A stretch of 64,000 bases of DNA from Flammeovirga yaeyamensis (GTDB lineage Bacteria > Bacteroidota > Bacteroidia > Cytophagales > Flammeovirgaceae). The notes under the pieces were generated by a model, which was not told the origin of the DNA, ran no database searches, and saw only the letters and a list, made by a program, of their open reading frames with translations. Positions 1 to 9,780 of this stretch are shown in pieces (within the stretch, counting starts at the first letter, position 1; every line of letters starts with the position of its first letter). The DNA lies in the NCBI RefSeq assembly GCF_018736045.1, contig NZ_CP076132.1, forward strand, positions 4,804,501 through 4,868,500. The letters are read 5' to 3'. Position numbers and translations under genes: made by a program.

Positions 1-2169
1 GATTTCGAATCCAGAGTTATTTACCTCACCTACGTTTTGTAACTGACCTTTTAAACCTGCTACTGTAGGAAGTTGTCTGAAGAATAATAAGTCGCTTGTG
101 TTTTTATCATAGTAATCTGCAGAAAGCGTTAATCTACCATTGAAAATTCCTACGTCTAAACCAACGTCTACTTGAGAAGTCGTTTCCCATGTAAGATCAG
201 GAGAAGCGAAGTTACCGATCTTCAATGCATTCTGTCCTGGATCAATGGAGTAAGTCGCATCCAAACGAGCTAATGATTGATACGGATCGATGGCTTGATT
301 ACCAGAAATACCATAACTAGCTCTTAATTTGAACTCAGAGAATTTATCTAAATCTTGCATGAACGACTCATTGTTGATATCCCAAGCTACTGCTGCTGAT
401 GGGAAAAATGCCCATTTATGATTTTCTGCAAAGTTCGAAGCACCATCATATCTTGCTGTTACCGTAAATACATATCTATTTTTTAATGTATAGTTGGCTC
501 TAGAGTAGAACGACATTAGGCTTGCTTCTGTTAAAGCTGATGATGATGGGTTTGTGATACCCCCCTGTTGTAATGCCCACCAGCTACTTGAATTAGAGAT
601 CATATTTTGAGCGGAAGCAGTCATTGTTTCTCTAGAATCTTTTTGATAGGAATAACCATTTACCCAGTTCAATCGATGATTATCAGTTTCTTTTTTGATA
701 GTAAAATAGTTCTCTGTTAAGAAGGTAGATGCTTTGCTATTGTCAATACCTGCTAAACCTTTGGCATTATCACCTTTCAATAAAGTAGTTGGCCAATATT
801 CGCCTTCTCTACTGTTAGTTACACCTAGTCCTAAAGTTGTTTTAAAGCTTAACCAATTTGTGAAAGCAAAATCAAAATACGAGTTCGATTGTAAACGGTC
901 TACCACTCTTTCCCTTTGATATTCATTCATCATAGCAACAGGATTGTCAATATCATCTCCTACTGTTGAAATAGTATACACACCGTTCTCATCATAAATA
1001 CCTAAATCGGGGTTAAATCTTACCATCGATCCAATAACACCTGCACTACCCGATCCACCTGTATTTTCTTGTGTTCTTACACCGTTAGTTGTACCTCTTC
1101 TTGTGTAAACACTAACACCAGCCTTTATCCAGTTGTTCAGCTTTGCATTAACATTACTGTTGACAGAGTATCTTTTAAAACCAGAATTATTGATAATACC
1201 TTTTTGATCAAAGTAAGTTCCTGAGACATAGTATTTCACGTTTTCTGAACCACCACTGATAGAAACTTGTGTGTTGGAAATACCTCCGTTTTGATACACC
1301 TCGTCTTGCCAATTCGTATTTGCTCCACCGTATTCGTAAGCTTGAATATCGTTGATATAGCTAGCAAATTGTTGACCATCCAATAAGTCCAATCTATTTG
1401 ATGCTTGTTGAGTTGTATAAGAAGTATTGATATCTACTTTTACTTTACCTGACTCACCTGTTTTTGTCGAAATCAAGATCACACCATTTGCACCTCTCGA
1501 TCCATAAATAGCTGTAGAAGATGCGTCTTTTAAGATCTCCATAGAAGCAATGTCCTCTGCAGGTGGCATTTCAGCACCCACAAAACCATCAACTACAATT
1601 AGAGGATTACTACTTGCGTTGATCGAAGTTCCCCCTCTTACTTTAATGTTAAAACCAGATCCTGGCTGACCACCATTGGCAGATTGAATCTGAACACCTG
1701 GCGCTCTACCTTGAAGTCCTTCTACTGCAGATGATACCGGGAACGCTGCAAGGTCTTCTGATTTTACAGAAGCAACTGAGCCGGATACATCACTTTTACG
1801 TACAGCACCGTAACCCACAACCACCACTTCTTCTAAAGATTCCACTTCGATAGGTAGTGCGATGTCGATAACAGAACGGGTTCCAACAGGTATTTTCTGT
1901 GTTTGAAATCCTATAAATGAAACCACCAATACATCGTTACTTGTTGCTTCAATTGTGTAACCTCCATCCATTCTGGAAACCACACCATTACTTGTTCCTT
2001 CAATAACAATAGATGCCCCTGGGAAACCCATTCCATCTTCCTCCGATGTAATTGTTCCTGTAATTACTTTTTTCTCTCCTGTTTGTGCAAATGCTGTATT
2101 CATGTACATCAATAAGCAGAAAGAGAAAGAGAAGTAGCGAATTCTTAAAAATAGATTTTTCAATCTCAT
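1..2169 (-). CDS. SusC-type TonB-dependent transporter, cut by window edge
   Basis: Outer-membrane transporter that imports glycan fragments with a SusD partner. The frame is open from ATG at 2169 to base 1, giving 723 visible residues, so the C-terminal barrel and the expected susD lie outside the window. A signal peptide ends near NTAFAQ. A carboxypeptidase-regulatory-like domain follows (GASIVIEGTSNG). The plug begins at VVVVGYGAVRKSDVSGS and includes the SusC signature SNPLIVVDGF and the stretch DASSTAIYGSRGANGVILI. The minus-strand position next to the HTCS and the lyase suggests it takes up the lyase products. A box shared with the lyase promoter lies 163 bp upstream. The family call is firm; the substrate is inferred. 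Confidence 0.93.
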   Translation of the reverse strand, partial: MRLKNLFLRIRYFSFSFCLLMYMNTAFAQTGEKKVITGTITSEEDGMGFPGASIVIEGTSNGVVSRMDGGYTIEATSNDVLVVSFIGFQTQKIPVGTRSVIDIALPIEVESLEEVVVVGYGAVRKSDVSGSVASVKSEDLAAFPVSSAVEGLQGRAPGVQIQSANGGQPGSGFNIKVRGGTSINASSNPLIVVDGFVGAEMPPAEDIASMEILKDASSTAIYGSRGANGVILISTKTGESGKVKVDINTSYTTQQASNRLDLLDGQQFASYINDIQAYEYGGANTNWQDEVYQNGGISNTQVSISGGSENVKYYVSGTYFDQKGIINNSGFKRYSVNSNVNAKLNNWIKAGVSVYTRRGTTNGVRTQENTGGSGSAGVIGSMVRFNPDLGIYDENGVYTISTVGDDIDNPVAMMNEYQRERVVDRLQSNSYFDFAFTNWLSFKTTLGLGVTNSREGEYWPTTLLKGDNAKGLAGIDNSKASTFLTENYFTIKKETDNHRLNWVNGYSYQKDSRETMTASAQNMISNSSSWWALQQGGITNPSSSALTEASLMSFYSRANYTLKNRYVFTVTARYDGASNFAENHKWAFFPSAAVAWDINNESFMQDLDKFSEFKLRASYGISGNQAIDPYQSLARLDATYSIDPGQNALKIGNFASPDLTWETTSQVDVGLDVGIFNGRLTLSADYYDKNTSDLLFFRQLPTVAGLKGQLQNVGEVNNSGFEI

Positions 2170-2331
2170 AATACTTAGTTTAGGTTCTAAAAAATGTATA
2201 GAACTATCAAGTCAGATGTTGTGTAAAATTTGTAATAGTTTCATTTCATTGATCATACCGTTTTTTAGTAAAAACGTCATAACAACACTTGATAATTTTG
2301 AGGCAAGTAAGGGGTCTCTACACTCAAAATC

Positions 2332-2360
2332 GTCCCAAAAAGGGGGTAAAATCATACAAA
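2332..2360 (-). promoter_or_regulatory. 29-bp box upstream of susC, candidate HTCS site
   Basis: The plus strand reads GTCCCAAAAAGGGGGTAAAA followed by TCATACAAA. The same 29 bp with one change (TCGTACAAA) occurs at 9719-9747, upstream of the lyase gene. Both copies have the same orientation relative to the gene they precede, at 163 and 176 bp from the start codons. The HTCS gene lies between the two. Binding by the HTCS AraC domain is inferred. Confidence 0.65.
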
Positions 2361-2368
2361 ATGTCCTC

Positions 2369-5300
2369 TTATGGCTCTATCTCGACATTTTCTTGAAATT
2401 TTTTACCATATGCTGTTGGTGTACAACCATGATATTTCTTAAATGATTTTGAAAAATACTTCGGATCCTTAAATCCAACTTTATAACAGATTTGTGATAT
2501 GTTGATTTTATTCTGTTCTATCAATTGTGCAGCCCTTTTCATGCGCATAGAAAGAATAAATTCGTTGGGAGTTAGTCCGGTCCACATCTTTATTTTCGTA
2601 AACAACATCGTTCTACTCAATCCAAGATCTTCGCCGAACTGTTCTACATTAAAAAATTGATTTTCTATGTTTTCGTCAATAATCGAAATGGCTTTATCAA
2701 GAAGTTCCTCGTCTACAGAAGATAATGTAATCTCACTGGGACGAATTACATTTTCTTCTTTGAATTTGATTTTCAATTGATCTACAAAACGCAATAAGTT
2801 TCTCACTTTTAGCTTGAGTTCTTGTACATTGAATGGTTTATTGAGATATTCATCTGCCCCAATTTCTAATCCTTCATGTTTGTATTGTTCTGCAGTTCTT
2901 GCTGTGAGTAGAATAATTGGAATATGACTCGTTTTTACATTGGTTTTTAAATGCTTACACATAGTAATGCCATCCATTTCCGGCATCATTACATCACTAA
3001 TAATTAAATCAATTGCGTTTTCTTTTACAGCCTCAATGCCTTTCTCTCCATTTTCTGCTTCTATGATGTTGTATTCTGATAGTAAAAGTTCGACAATAAA
3101 ATTTCTTACCTCAATGTTATCCTCTACCACTAATAAAGTTTGCTTTTCCTTCACTTTAACTATCTGATCTACATTAATACCGTGTTTCTTTTCTTCTGTA
3201 TAATCTGCGACCATCGGATAAAGCTGAGTTGGTGTTTCTCTATCCAAATCCTCCATCTCAAAATGATCATTTCCTTTTTGAAGGAGAATAGTAAAACAAC
3301 TTCCTTTCCCTTCTTCGCTTTCTACTTGTAATTCACCTTGATGCAATTCAATAATGTTCTTCGAGATCGCTAGTCCCAAACCTGTTCCATAGTTTTTCTG
3401 ATTTTTTCTCAGTTCTTTTGAAATCTGATAAAAGCGATCGAATATTTTCTCTTTAAACTCTGATGGAAAACCTTCTCCAGTATCCGATATCGAAATTTTT
3501 ATTTGATGTTCTTCCTCAGAGATCTTCACTTCGATTTTTTCATTATGAGGAGTGTATTTAAAAGCATTAGACAGTAAATTATACATTACCCTTTCTAACT
3601 TATGAGGATCATAAAACACCGAAATACTTTCTTTACTACTCTCAAAAATATATTGATAATTTCCCTTGGTAGCCATCGATTGGAAAGACTGAAAAATAGA
3701 CTTTGTAAATACAACAATATTCCCTTCAACAACCTCTAACTTCAACTTATCATTTTCCAGTTTTCTGAAGTCCATTAACTGATTAATCAGCTTCATTAAT
3801 TGTTGGGTATTTCTCTGCATAATTGTCAGCTTTTTATACACCTGACTGCTTCCCTGATAATCTGAAATAATCTGCTCTAACGTACCTAAAATTAAAGTAA
3901 GTGGTGTTCTAAATTCATGAGAAATATTGGTAAAAAACTGTAGCTTACTCTTATTGACCTCTTGTTCCTGTTGATTGATTTTACGATTTAACTCTAGCTT
4001 ATATTGTAAACTAGTTTGTCTTTTCATTACCAAAAAGACAATAATAGCCACAAGAATTATCAAACAGCCATAAAGAATTAAAGCCCAAGGTGAAAGCCAA
4101 GGCGCAGGTCGAACTTGTATCTTCAGTACTTTTAAATGTTCACTTTCAAATCCATCGTTATTCACTCCTTTAATCTGAAACTCATAATTCCCTGCCTGTT
4201 GGATTGTAAAATTCGCCTTATAATCATTCGTAAATTTCCACTGATCGTCTAGCCCTTTTATGCGGTAGACAAACTGATTTTTATCGGAGTTGACATAACT
4301 ACCAAAAGCAAAGTCGATCGTAAAGTTGGATTGATCATAATTCAAAATCACTTTTTGAGTCTGATCTAATGTTTGAGATAAAATATGCGTAGAATCGTTC
4401 GGAAGTACCAACTGATTATTGACCCATAGATCGTTCAGTTGTACAGATGGTGCATATTTATTTTCCAGAAATGCTTCTGGATCAAATTGAATAATTCCGG
4501 TTGGCCCCGCAAAGTACATCAAACCGTCTGTACTTTTAAGAGATGCCTTATTATTGAACCCTTTGGAGATCAGTCCATCGGCTTCCTGATAGATTTTCTT
4601 AGTTCCAGTTTGAGGTGCATAACTCATAATTCCATTATTGGAACTGATCCATAATGTACCATTATTATCTTCTTCAATAGCATGTATATATTGACTTGAT
4701 GCTGAAAGGTTAGCAAACAAATCGATAAATTCGAAATGATCATCAATGAGTTGGTGCATGCCCAATTCTCTTGTACCAACGTAAATTGTGCCTTTTTTAC
4801 TTTGAAATATTTCGATAACGTCAGCACTCATCCCTTTCTTATCATCCACAAAATACTGTGCTGAAGAAGTCACTTCAAAGGTCTTCGAATTAATCTCTAA
4901 ATACGTCAATCCTGTTTGTGTTCCCAACCATAAATTCTTGTCTGCATCGACCAACATTGTACGAATCATATCATCGGAAAGCTGACTATTTTTAGTTTGA
5001 ATATTGAATTCTACTTTTCTCGTTTTACGGTTGTATAAATTCAGACCACCTCCAAAAGTTGCGATCCACCAATGGTCCTTATCGTATTGTGCAACATCAT
5101 AAACCGCATTATGACTTAATCCAGATTTTTGATTTAATATCAGCTTTTTCTTGTTGTTTTGAGCATCTAAAATGACAATCCCACTATCCAAAGTACACAC
5201 CCATAACTCATTTCTGTACGGATCTACCTTCAGACATTTGATGTAATTACTCTTTAAAGAAGAGTTTTTTACATTCAGGTTTTTAAACTGATCTTTTGTT

Positions 5301-6463
5301 TTATCCCACGATATATATCCAAGCCCTTCCGTTCCAAAATAAAAAACGCCATTATGTTCTTCTATTGAACTGATAACATTATGAACCAATCGATTATTTG
5401 TGGTTGTCTGATTGATGAAGTTGAAATTAAAATTTCTCGCATTCCAAGTGTTCACTCCACTGTAATAGGTACCAATCCAAACCGTTCCGTCTTTGGAGCA
5501 ATGCAAACTTTTTATCTTGTTTCCAGACAAATCATTTGATATATAATAAGAGGCATAAGCCGTTATGAGCTGTTGGTTAGGAGTGATAATATTTAAACCA
5601 TTATACGTTCCAACCCAAAGTCTACCTTCCTGATCGAAGGTCATTGCTCTTACATTATTATTTGAGAAATCGCTGTTTTCTTCTTTAAACTGCTTGACGA
5701 ATCGACGATTTTCGTCCAATTGTATTAAACCATTTTCTTTCGTTCCTATCCAAGTAGCATTCGATGAACTTGAAATGATCTCTTGCACAAATAGCTGCTT
5801 CCCTTTAAGTGGTTTTATTTGCTCAAAATAATAATCTTCTCCTTTTTGATGTAAAATACACAACCCTTTGGCTGTACCTATCCATACTGTTTCGTCTTTA
5901 CCAACATATATTTTGAATACGTGATTATCAGGCAGACTGCTTTCGTCATTGTCTTTATGAAAAAACTTAGTGAATCTCCCAGTTTTAGGATCTAAAATAT
6001 TCAATCCATCTCGTGTGCCCACTAATACTTTTCCATTCTTTAATGTCGCTACCGACCTAACTGTATTATTCGATAATTGGTCAGAATCTGATGGGCCAGA
6101 TAAATATCTAGTCACCTTTCTTGTCTGATAATCAAAATGATTTAAGCCGTGATAAGTTCCTACCCAAATCCCTACATGATTATCCAATGCTAAATCTAAA
6201 ATATCGCTATTGCTTAGGGTATTTGGATTTTGAGGATCATTTCTAAAAATATCGATCTTTTTACCATCATAACGATTCAATCCATCTCTAGTCCCCACCC
6301 ATATCTGACCTTGATGATCTTCTAGTAAAGTGATTGCATTGCTTTGAGACAATCCGTCTTTAGTGTTTAAATAGTCGAATTGTAGTCTTTTTGGTAAAGC
6401 TTGCGAAAAAACATACGGTAAGACAGAAAGCCATATAAAAAATGTAATAGTCCAATTCTTCAT
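2369..6463 (-). CDS. Hybrid two-component regulator (HTCS), propeller type
   Basis: One-protein sensor and activator of a polysaccharide locus, 1364 aa. In order: a signal peptide (ends near VFSQA), two seven-bladed-type regulator propellers over about residues 28-690 with repeated W(V/I)GT.xGLN motifs, a Y_Y_Y domain near 725-785, and one membrane segment near 791-811. Then come a histidine kinase with phospho-acceptor H849 in SHEFRTPL, an ATPase with GTGLGLAIS, a receiver with D1157 in SDVMMPEMDG, and an AraC-type HTH at about 1255-1355. The periplasmic propellers would sense an oligosaccharide. It sits between susC and the lyase, which share an upstream box, so these are its likely targets. 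All key residues are present. Confidence 0.96.
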   Translation of the reverse strand: MKNWTITFFIWLSVLPYVFSQALPKRLQFDYLNTKDGLSQSNAITLLEDHQGQIWVGTRDGLNRYDGKKIDIFRNDPQNPNTLSNSDILDLALDNHVGIWVGTYHGLNHFDYQTRKVTRYLSGPSDSDQLSNNTVRSVATLKNGKVLVGTRDGLNILDPKTGRFTKFFHKDNDESSLPDNHVFKIYVGKDETVWIGTAKGLCILHQKGEDYYFEQIKPLKGKQLFVQEIISSSSNATWIGTKENGLIQLDENRRFVKQFKEENSDFSNNNVRAMTFDQEGRLWVGTYNGLNIITPNQQLITAYASYYISNDLSGNKIKSLHCSKDGTVWIGTYYSGVNTWNARNFNFNFINQTTTNNRLVHNVISSIEEHNGVFYFGTEGLGYISWDKTKDQFKNLNVKNSSLKSNYIKCLKVDPYRNELWVCTLDSGIVILDAQNNKKKLILNQKSGLSHNAVYDVAQYDKDHWWIATFGGGLNLYNRKTRKVEFNIQTKNSQLSDDMIRTMLVDADKNLWLGTQTGLTYLEINSKTFEVTSSAQYFVDDKKGMSADVIEIFQSKKGTIYVGTRELGMHQLIDDHFEFIDLFANLSASSQYIHAIEEDNNGTLWISSNNGIMSYAPQTGTKKIYQEADGLISKGFNNKASLKSTDGLMYFAGPTGIIQFDPEAFLENKYAPSVQLNDLWVNNQLVLPNDSTHILSQTLDQTQKVILNYDQSNFTIDFAFGSYVNSDKNQFVYRIKGLDDQWKFTNDYKANFTIQQAGNYEFQIKGVNNDGFESEHLKVLKIQVRPAPWLSPWALILYGCLIILVAIIVFLVMKRQTSLQYKLELNRKINQQEQEVNKSKLQFFTNISHEFRTPLTLILGTLEQIISDYQGSSQVYKKLTIMQRNTQQLMKLINQLMDFRKLENDKLKLEVVEGNIVVFTKSIFQSFQSMATKGNYQYIFESSKESISVFYDPHKLERVMYNLLSNAFKYTPHNEKIEVKISEEEHQIKISISDTGEGFPSEFKEKIFDRFYQISKELRKNQKNYGTGLGLAISKNIIELHQGELQVESEEGKGSCFTILLQKGNDHFEMEDLDRETPTQLYPMVADYTEEKKHGINVDQIVKVKEKQTLLVVEDNIEVRNFIVELLLSEYNIIEAENGEKGIEAVKENAIDLIISDVMMPEMDGITMCKHLKTNVKTSHIPIILLTARTAEQYKHEGLEIGADEYLNKPFNVQELKLKVRNLLRFVDQLKIKFKEENVIRPSEITLSSVDEELLDKAISIIDENIENQFFNVEQFGEDLGLSRTMLFTKIKMWTGLTPNEFILSMRMKRAAQLIEQNKINISQICYKVGFKDPKYFSKSFKKYHGCTPTAYGKKFQENVEIEP

Positions 6464-6882
6464 CGTGTTGTTCTTATAATTCCAATCAAAGAGTAAGCGT
6501 AAAACGCAGTAAATGTTAGTAGTAAATTTGTTGTTTTAAATAAGATAAGAAGAGAAAAAATTGTAGCAATTCGAGTATATATTTTCCTCTATTCAAAAAA
6601 TTGATGTTGATAACAAACATAAGTTGAGTAGTTTAAGTCCTGTCATTTACTGACAAAAAAATTACATCTCATTTTTTAATTCGTTGTATTTTATAGTGTT
6701 AGTAGTCGTTCAATACTTTGTTAAATTAATAAAAATAAGAACGAATTAAAAGTCAAATAATCCAACGAATAAATAACATAGTACATTTTATTATTCCTTT
6801 TACAAACAAATAGAAGATGAGGAATAACTAACAGCAGTTACTCCATCACCTTCTTAAAAAGTAATTTTGATTTTAGCTTCTT
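6464..6882. other. Intergenic region upstream of HTCS gene
   Basis: AT-rich, no gene seen. CAAACATA at 6614-6621 reads TATGTTTG on the minus strand, matching the Bacteroidota -7 consensus TAnnTTTG about 150 bp before the HTCS start, but no -33 TTG lies at the right spacing. An imperfect hairpin at 6812-6855 (arms beginning AGAAGATGAGGAATAACTA) follows the lyase stop codon and may terminate that transcript. Neither copy of the 29-bp box nor the CAATCGATTG operator is present, so this gene appears to be controlled separately. Confidence 0.5.
6812..6855 (-). terminator. Imperfect hairpin downstream of lyase gene
   Basis: Long imperfect inverted repeat, AGAAGATGAGGAATAACTA against TTACTCCATCACCTTCT, about 30 bp past the lyase stop. 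No clean T-run follows on the minus strand, so it may protect the 3' end rather than terminate. Confidence 0.4.
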
Positions 6883-9543
6883 TTATTTCTTTATTAATTT
6901 TTTCACTTGATTACCAGATCTTACAATATAAAATCCAGGAGACAATTCAGATACGTCAATACTTTTTGATGTCGTTTCTATCAATTTCTCTCCTTGGATA
7001 TTAAAAATAAGAATTGGCTCTACTGTACCCACTATTTTCAAGATCGACGAAGAAATAGGGTTAGGATAGATATTCATCAACTCCTCTTCCAAATCTCCAT
7101 TTAAAGAAATCGAAGAATTTAGCTGACGTGTATTGCTTGCGTCATCATTAATTAAGATAACGGCTGCATTATTACCCGATTCTTTACTTCTGTATCTAAT
7201 ATCATCTTGAGATGCTCCGGTAATGACCAGCGTTAAATTTCCACCTGCATTCGATTTTACCTGACTAGTAATATCAATATAGAAATACTGATCATCGTCG
7301 TTAATGTACCAAGTAGCAATCGTAGAACCATAAGAAGGTTTATTCGACCAAGTGATATTAGATTCTGACCAAGAGTTAGAATTACCAACATGCAAACTGT
7401 TGTTCACTCCTCTACCTGAATAAGGATATACTCTCAATTTTGCCACATTAATTGAAGAGGAAGAAAGACCCGATAGATTAAATTTCAAGTATCCTTCCTG
7501 ATCTTCGCTAGAGATTTTTTCTGTACGCACCGATGTTGCCGACCCGTAATTATTATTTGGTTTGTCCTCTCTAACATAAGCATCATCAGTAACAGTGATT
7601 GTGCTTCCTCCTCCAGAAGATGATCCCGCAGATTGAGCTACTGAAATTGTTTTCGACTGACAGCCATTCACTACTACAGATCCATTTCTAGCAGAGGAAG
7701 AAGAATTTGCACTCACACTTACCGTAATTACATTTCCACTAATTGATGTTGATATCCAGCTTTGAGATGAACTTGCTGTAAAGCTTTCTGTTGATGTCAC
7801 GTTGACCGTATTATTTCCGGCTGCATCAGAAAAACTCAAACTACTTGATGATACACTCAGAGAACAAGTTGTAGCAGTACCTGATTGAGTTACCGAAATA
7901 GTTTTTGTTTCACAACCACTTACTGTTACTGTACCCGATCTTTCTGTTGAACCTGTGTTTTCAGTTACATTAATTACTACGTTATCCCCACTTTTTGATG
8001 CCGTAATCCAAGATTGATTATCACTTACTGAGAACGTCTCAGAAGTAGTCACTGCAATATTAACAGATCCCGCACTTTCGGTAAAAGACACTGTACTCGA
8101 ATTCAATTCCAATGTACAAACAGGTCCGCTTCCCGTTGTTTGATCAATAGTTACATAAGTATCTAAACAGCCATTGATATTTACACGACCAGATCGGGTA
8201 TTACCACTTGAGTTTGCATTATAAGTCACTGTTATCGTATTTCCACTTCTTGAAGCAGTCATCCAACTTTGATCAGTACTTACCGTAAAACCTTCTTCTG
8301 TAATGATCTCGAAAGTAAAACTTCCACTTTCCCCAGCTACTTCATATCCTCTTTCTGGAGTAGCGATATGACAAGAGGATCCCTTTGCTCCTGTTCCATT
8401 TTTAATCACCGAAGGTTCAAAATCATTTACTCTGCTATTATAATAATTACCACTCGATGGAATACGCGTGTTGTTCCAAGCATAAATATCTTCCGATCCA
8501 TTGTTGGCCACCGCCACTTCGACACCACTAGAACTTAGTTCAAAAGTATTTCCATAAATGTAGTTATCGTGTGCTGTATATTGTTGAGCAACACCGGCAC
8601 TTTGTCTTGGTACAATCATAATCGACTGATCAATGGTACCGTTACCATCTTGATAAAAAGTATTATTTCGAATTTTGGTGTACGTACCTTTAATATCTAA
8701 ATGACTATCGGCAAAGTTGGAACCTGAAATACCAGTACCTCTAATAATACAATTTTCGACAATCGTGTTCTCAGAGCCCTCTTTAATCTCAACAGGTTCA
8801 GCCGTTATATTTGGTCCAAAAGTACTGTTTTTTACCAATGTGTTGTGGCAAGCTCTTCTGTAACGTTTTCCTTTTTCACCTGTATCCGAGCCATTACCTT
8901 CCCACCATACAGAATTGTCAGATCCAATGTAGATGCCTTCGCCAAACCCATCGTTTTTCTTTCCAACATCATGAATAAAAATGTTATCCACAACGCAGTC
9001 GTGAGAATGGTCTCGGATATGCAAACCTTCTTGCCCGATATCATAAATTTCCACATTTTGAATCAGTGAATTGCTAGAGTTATCCAAGATTAAACCTTTG
9101 GCTCCCGTACGAATTTTTAAATCTTTAATCGTCCAGTTACTTCCGGTAACATGTAAAACATAGCCATCAGCATTCCAATCGGCTCCGGCTAAAACGGCTG
9201 GATTAGAAGGATTACTACTTCTTAGCGTAATGTTATTCTGTGTCCCTCTAAAATAGGCGGTTCGGGAAGCGATATCGCTATCAATTCCAGAGTAATAACT
9301 AGCCAAAGGATAGTAATAAGTGGAGGCGGTGGTGGTATAGGTGCCACTAGCCAAAACGATTTCATCTCCCGGAGATGCATTTTTTAAAGCATCAATGAGT
9401 TGTTGAGAGTTACTCACGTTGATAGTTGCTGCTTGTACATTCATACTGATGCTACATAGGAATGTAATTAGTAGATAAGGTAGTTGTCGTGTAGCAAATG
9501 ATAAGAACGAATCGAATTGACGTTCTAAGTTAGTTTTAAACAT
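6883..9543 (-). CDS. Secreted beta-helix polysaccharide lyase candidate, 3x BACON, T9SS
   Basis: 886 aa. Signal peptide, then a right-handed parallel beta-helix over about residues 38-388 that opens like PL6 lyases (SNSQQLIDALKNASPGDEIV) and continues with helix rungs such as GEGIYIGSDN and EPVEIKEGSENT. Three BACON-like beta-sandwich repeats follow (about 390-470, 474-556, 557-643), each with a QSW(I/M)(S/T) core. Then a DNRLRE/CBM96-like domain (about 650-800, DDAYVREDKPNNNYGSAT) and a T9SS sorting domain (about 822-886, IYPNP...). With kduI and kduD nearby, it probably cleaves a uronate polymer by beta-elimination. The PL6 NGGE signature was not found, so the lyase family is unassigned and a hydrolase or epimerase of the same fold is possible. 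Confidence 0.8.
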   Translation of the reverse strand: MFKTNLERQFDSFLSFATRQLPYLLITFLCSISMNVQAATINVSNSQQLIDALKNASPGDEIVLASGTYTTTASTYYYPLASYYSGIDSDIASRTAYFRGTQNNITLRSSNPSNPAVLAGADWNADGYVLHVTGSNWTIKDLKIRTGAKGLILDNSSNSLIQNVEIYDIGQEGLHIRDHSHDCVVDNIFIHDVGKKNDGFGEGIYIGSDNSVWWEGNGSDTGEKGKRYRRACHNTLVKNSTFGPNITAEPVEIKEGSENTIVENCIIRGTGISGSNFADSHLDIKGTYTKIRNNTFYQDGNGTIDQSIMIVPRQSAGVAQQYTAHDNYIYGNTFELSSSGVEVAVANNGSEDIYAWNNTRIPSSGNYYNSRVNDFEPSVIKNGTGAKGSSCHIATPERGYEVAGESGSFTFEIITEEGFTVSTDQSWMTASRSGNTITVTYNANSSGNTRSGRVNINGCLDTYVTIDQTTGSGPVCTLELNSSTVSFTESAGSVNIAVTTSETFSVSDNQSWITASKSGDNVVINVTENTGSTERSGTVTVSGCETKTISVTQSGTATTCSLSVSSSSLSFSDAAGNNTVNVTSTESFTASSSQSWISTSISGNVITVSVSANSSSSARNGSVVVNGCQSKTISVAQSAGSSSGGGSTITVTDDAYVREDKPNNNYGSATSVRTEKISSEDQEGYLKFNLSGLSSSSINVAKLRVYPYSGRGVNNSLHVGNSNSWSESNITWSNKPSYGSTIATWYINDDDQYFYIDITSQVKSNAGGNLTLVITGASQDDIRYRSKESGNNAAVILINDDASNTRQLNSSISLNGDLEEELMNIYPNPISSSILKIVGTVEPILIFNIQGEKLIETTSKSIDVSELSPGFYIVRSGNQVKKLIKK

Positions 9544-9718
9544 TGTGTTGTAACGTTTAGGTGTAATAATTCATTTAATACATTGCTGATTGTTCCAAGA
9601 CTTACTGGAGGTTTAAATACTTGATTATTAAACCAACAATGGCCTTACTTATTTCATTTCATTAAGTGTAAAAATGACAAATAAGTGTTTAAATGTAGAA
9701 GCAACTAAAAAAATGAGT

Positions 9719-9747
9719 GTCCCAAAAAGGGGGTAAAATCGTACAAA
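9719..9747 (-). promoter_or_regulatory. 29-bp box upstream of lyase gene, candidate HTCS site
   Basis: Second copy of the box at 2332-2360, with 28 of 29 positions identical; the only change is A to G in TCrTACAAA. It lies 176 bp from the lyase start codon and 34 bp from the lacI stop codon. Shared position and orientation at two promoters of one locus suggest a single activator site. Confidence 0.65.
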
Positions 9748-9780
9748 CAGCCTAAACGTATGCAATAACACGGTTTTTTA

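Noticed and set aside
6614-6621. TATGTTTG as a complete HTCS promoter
   Set aside because: Matches the -7 consensus, but no TTG is found at 19-23 bp; kept only as a note in the intergenic entry.
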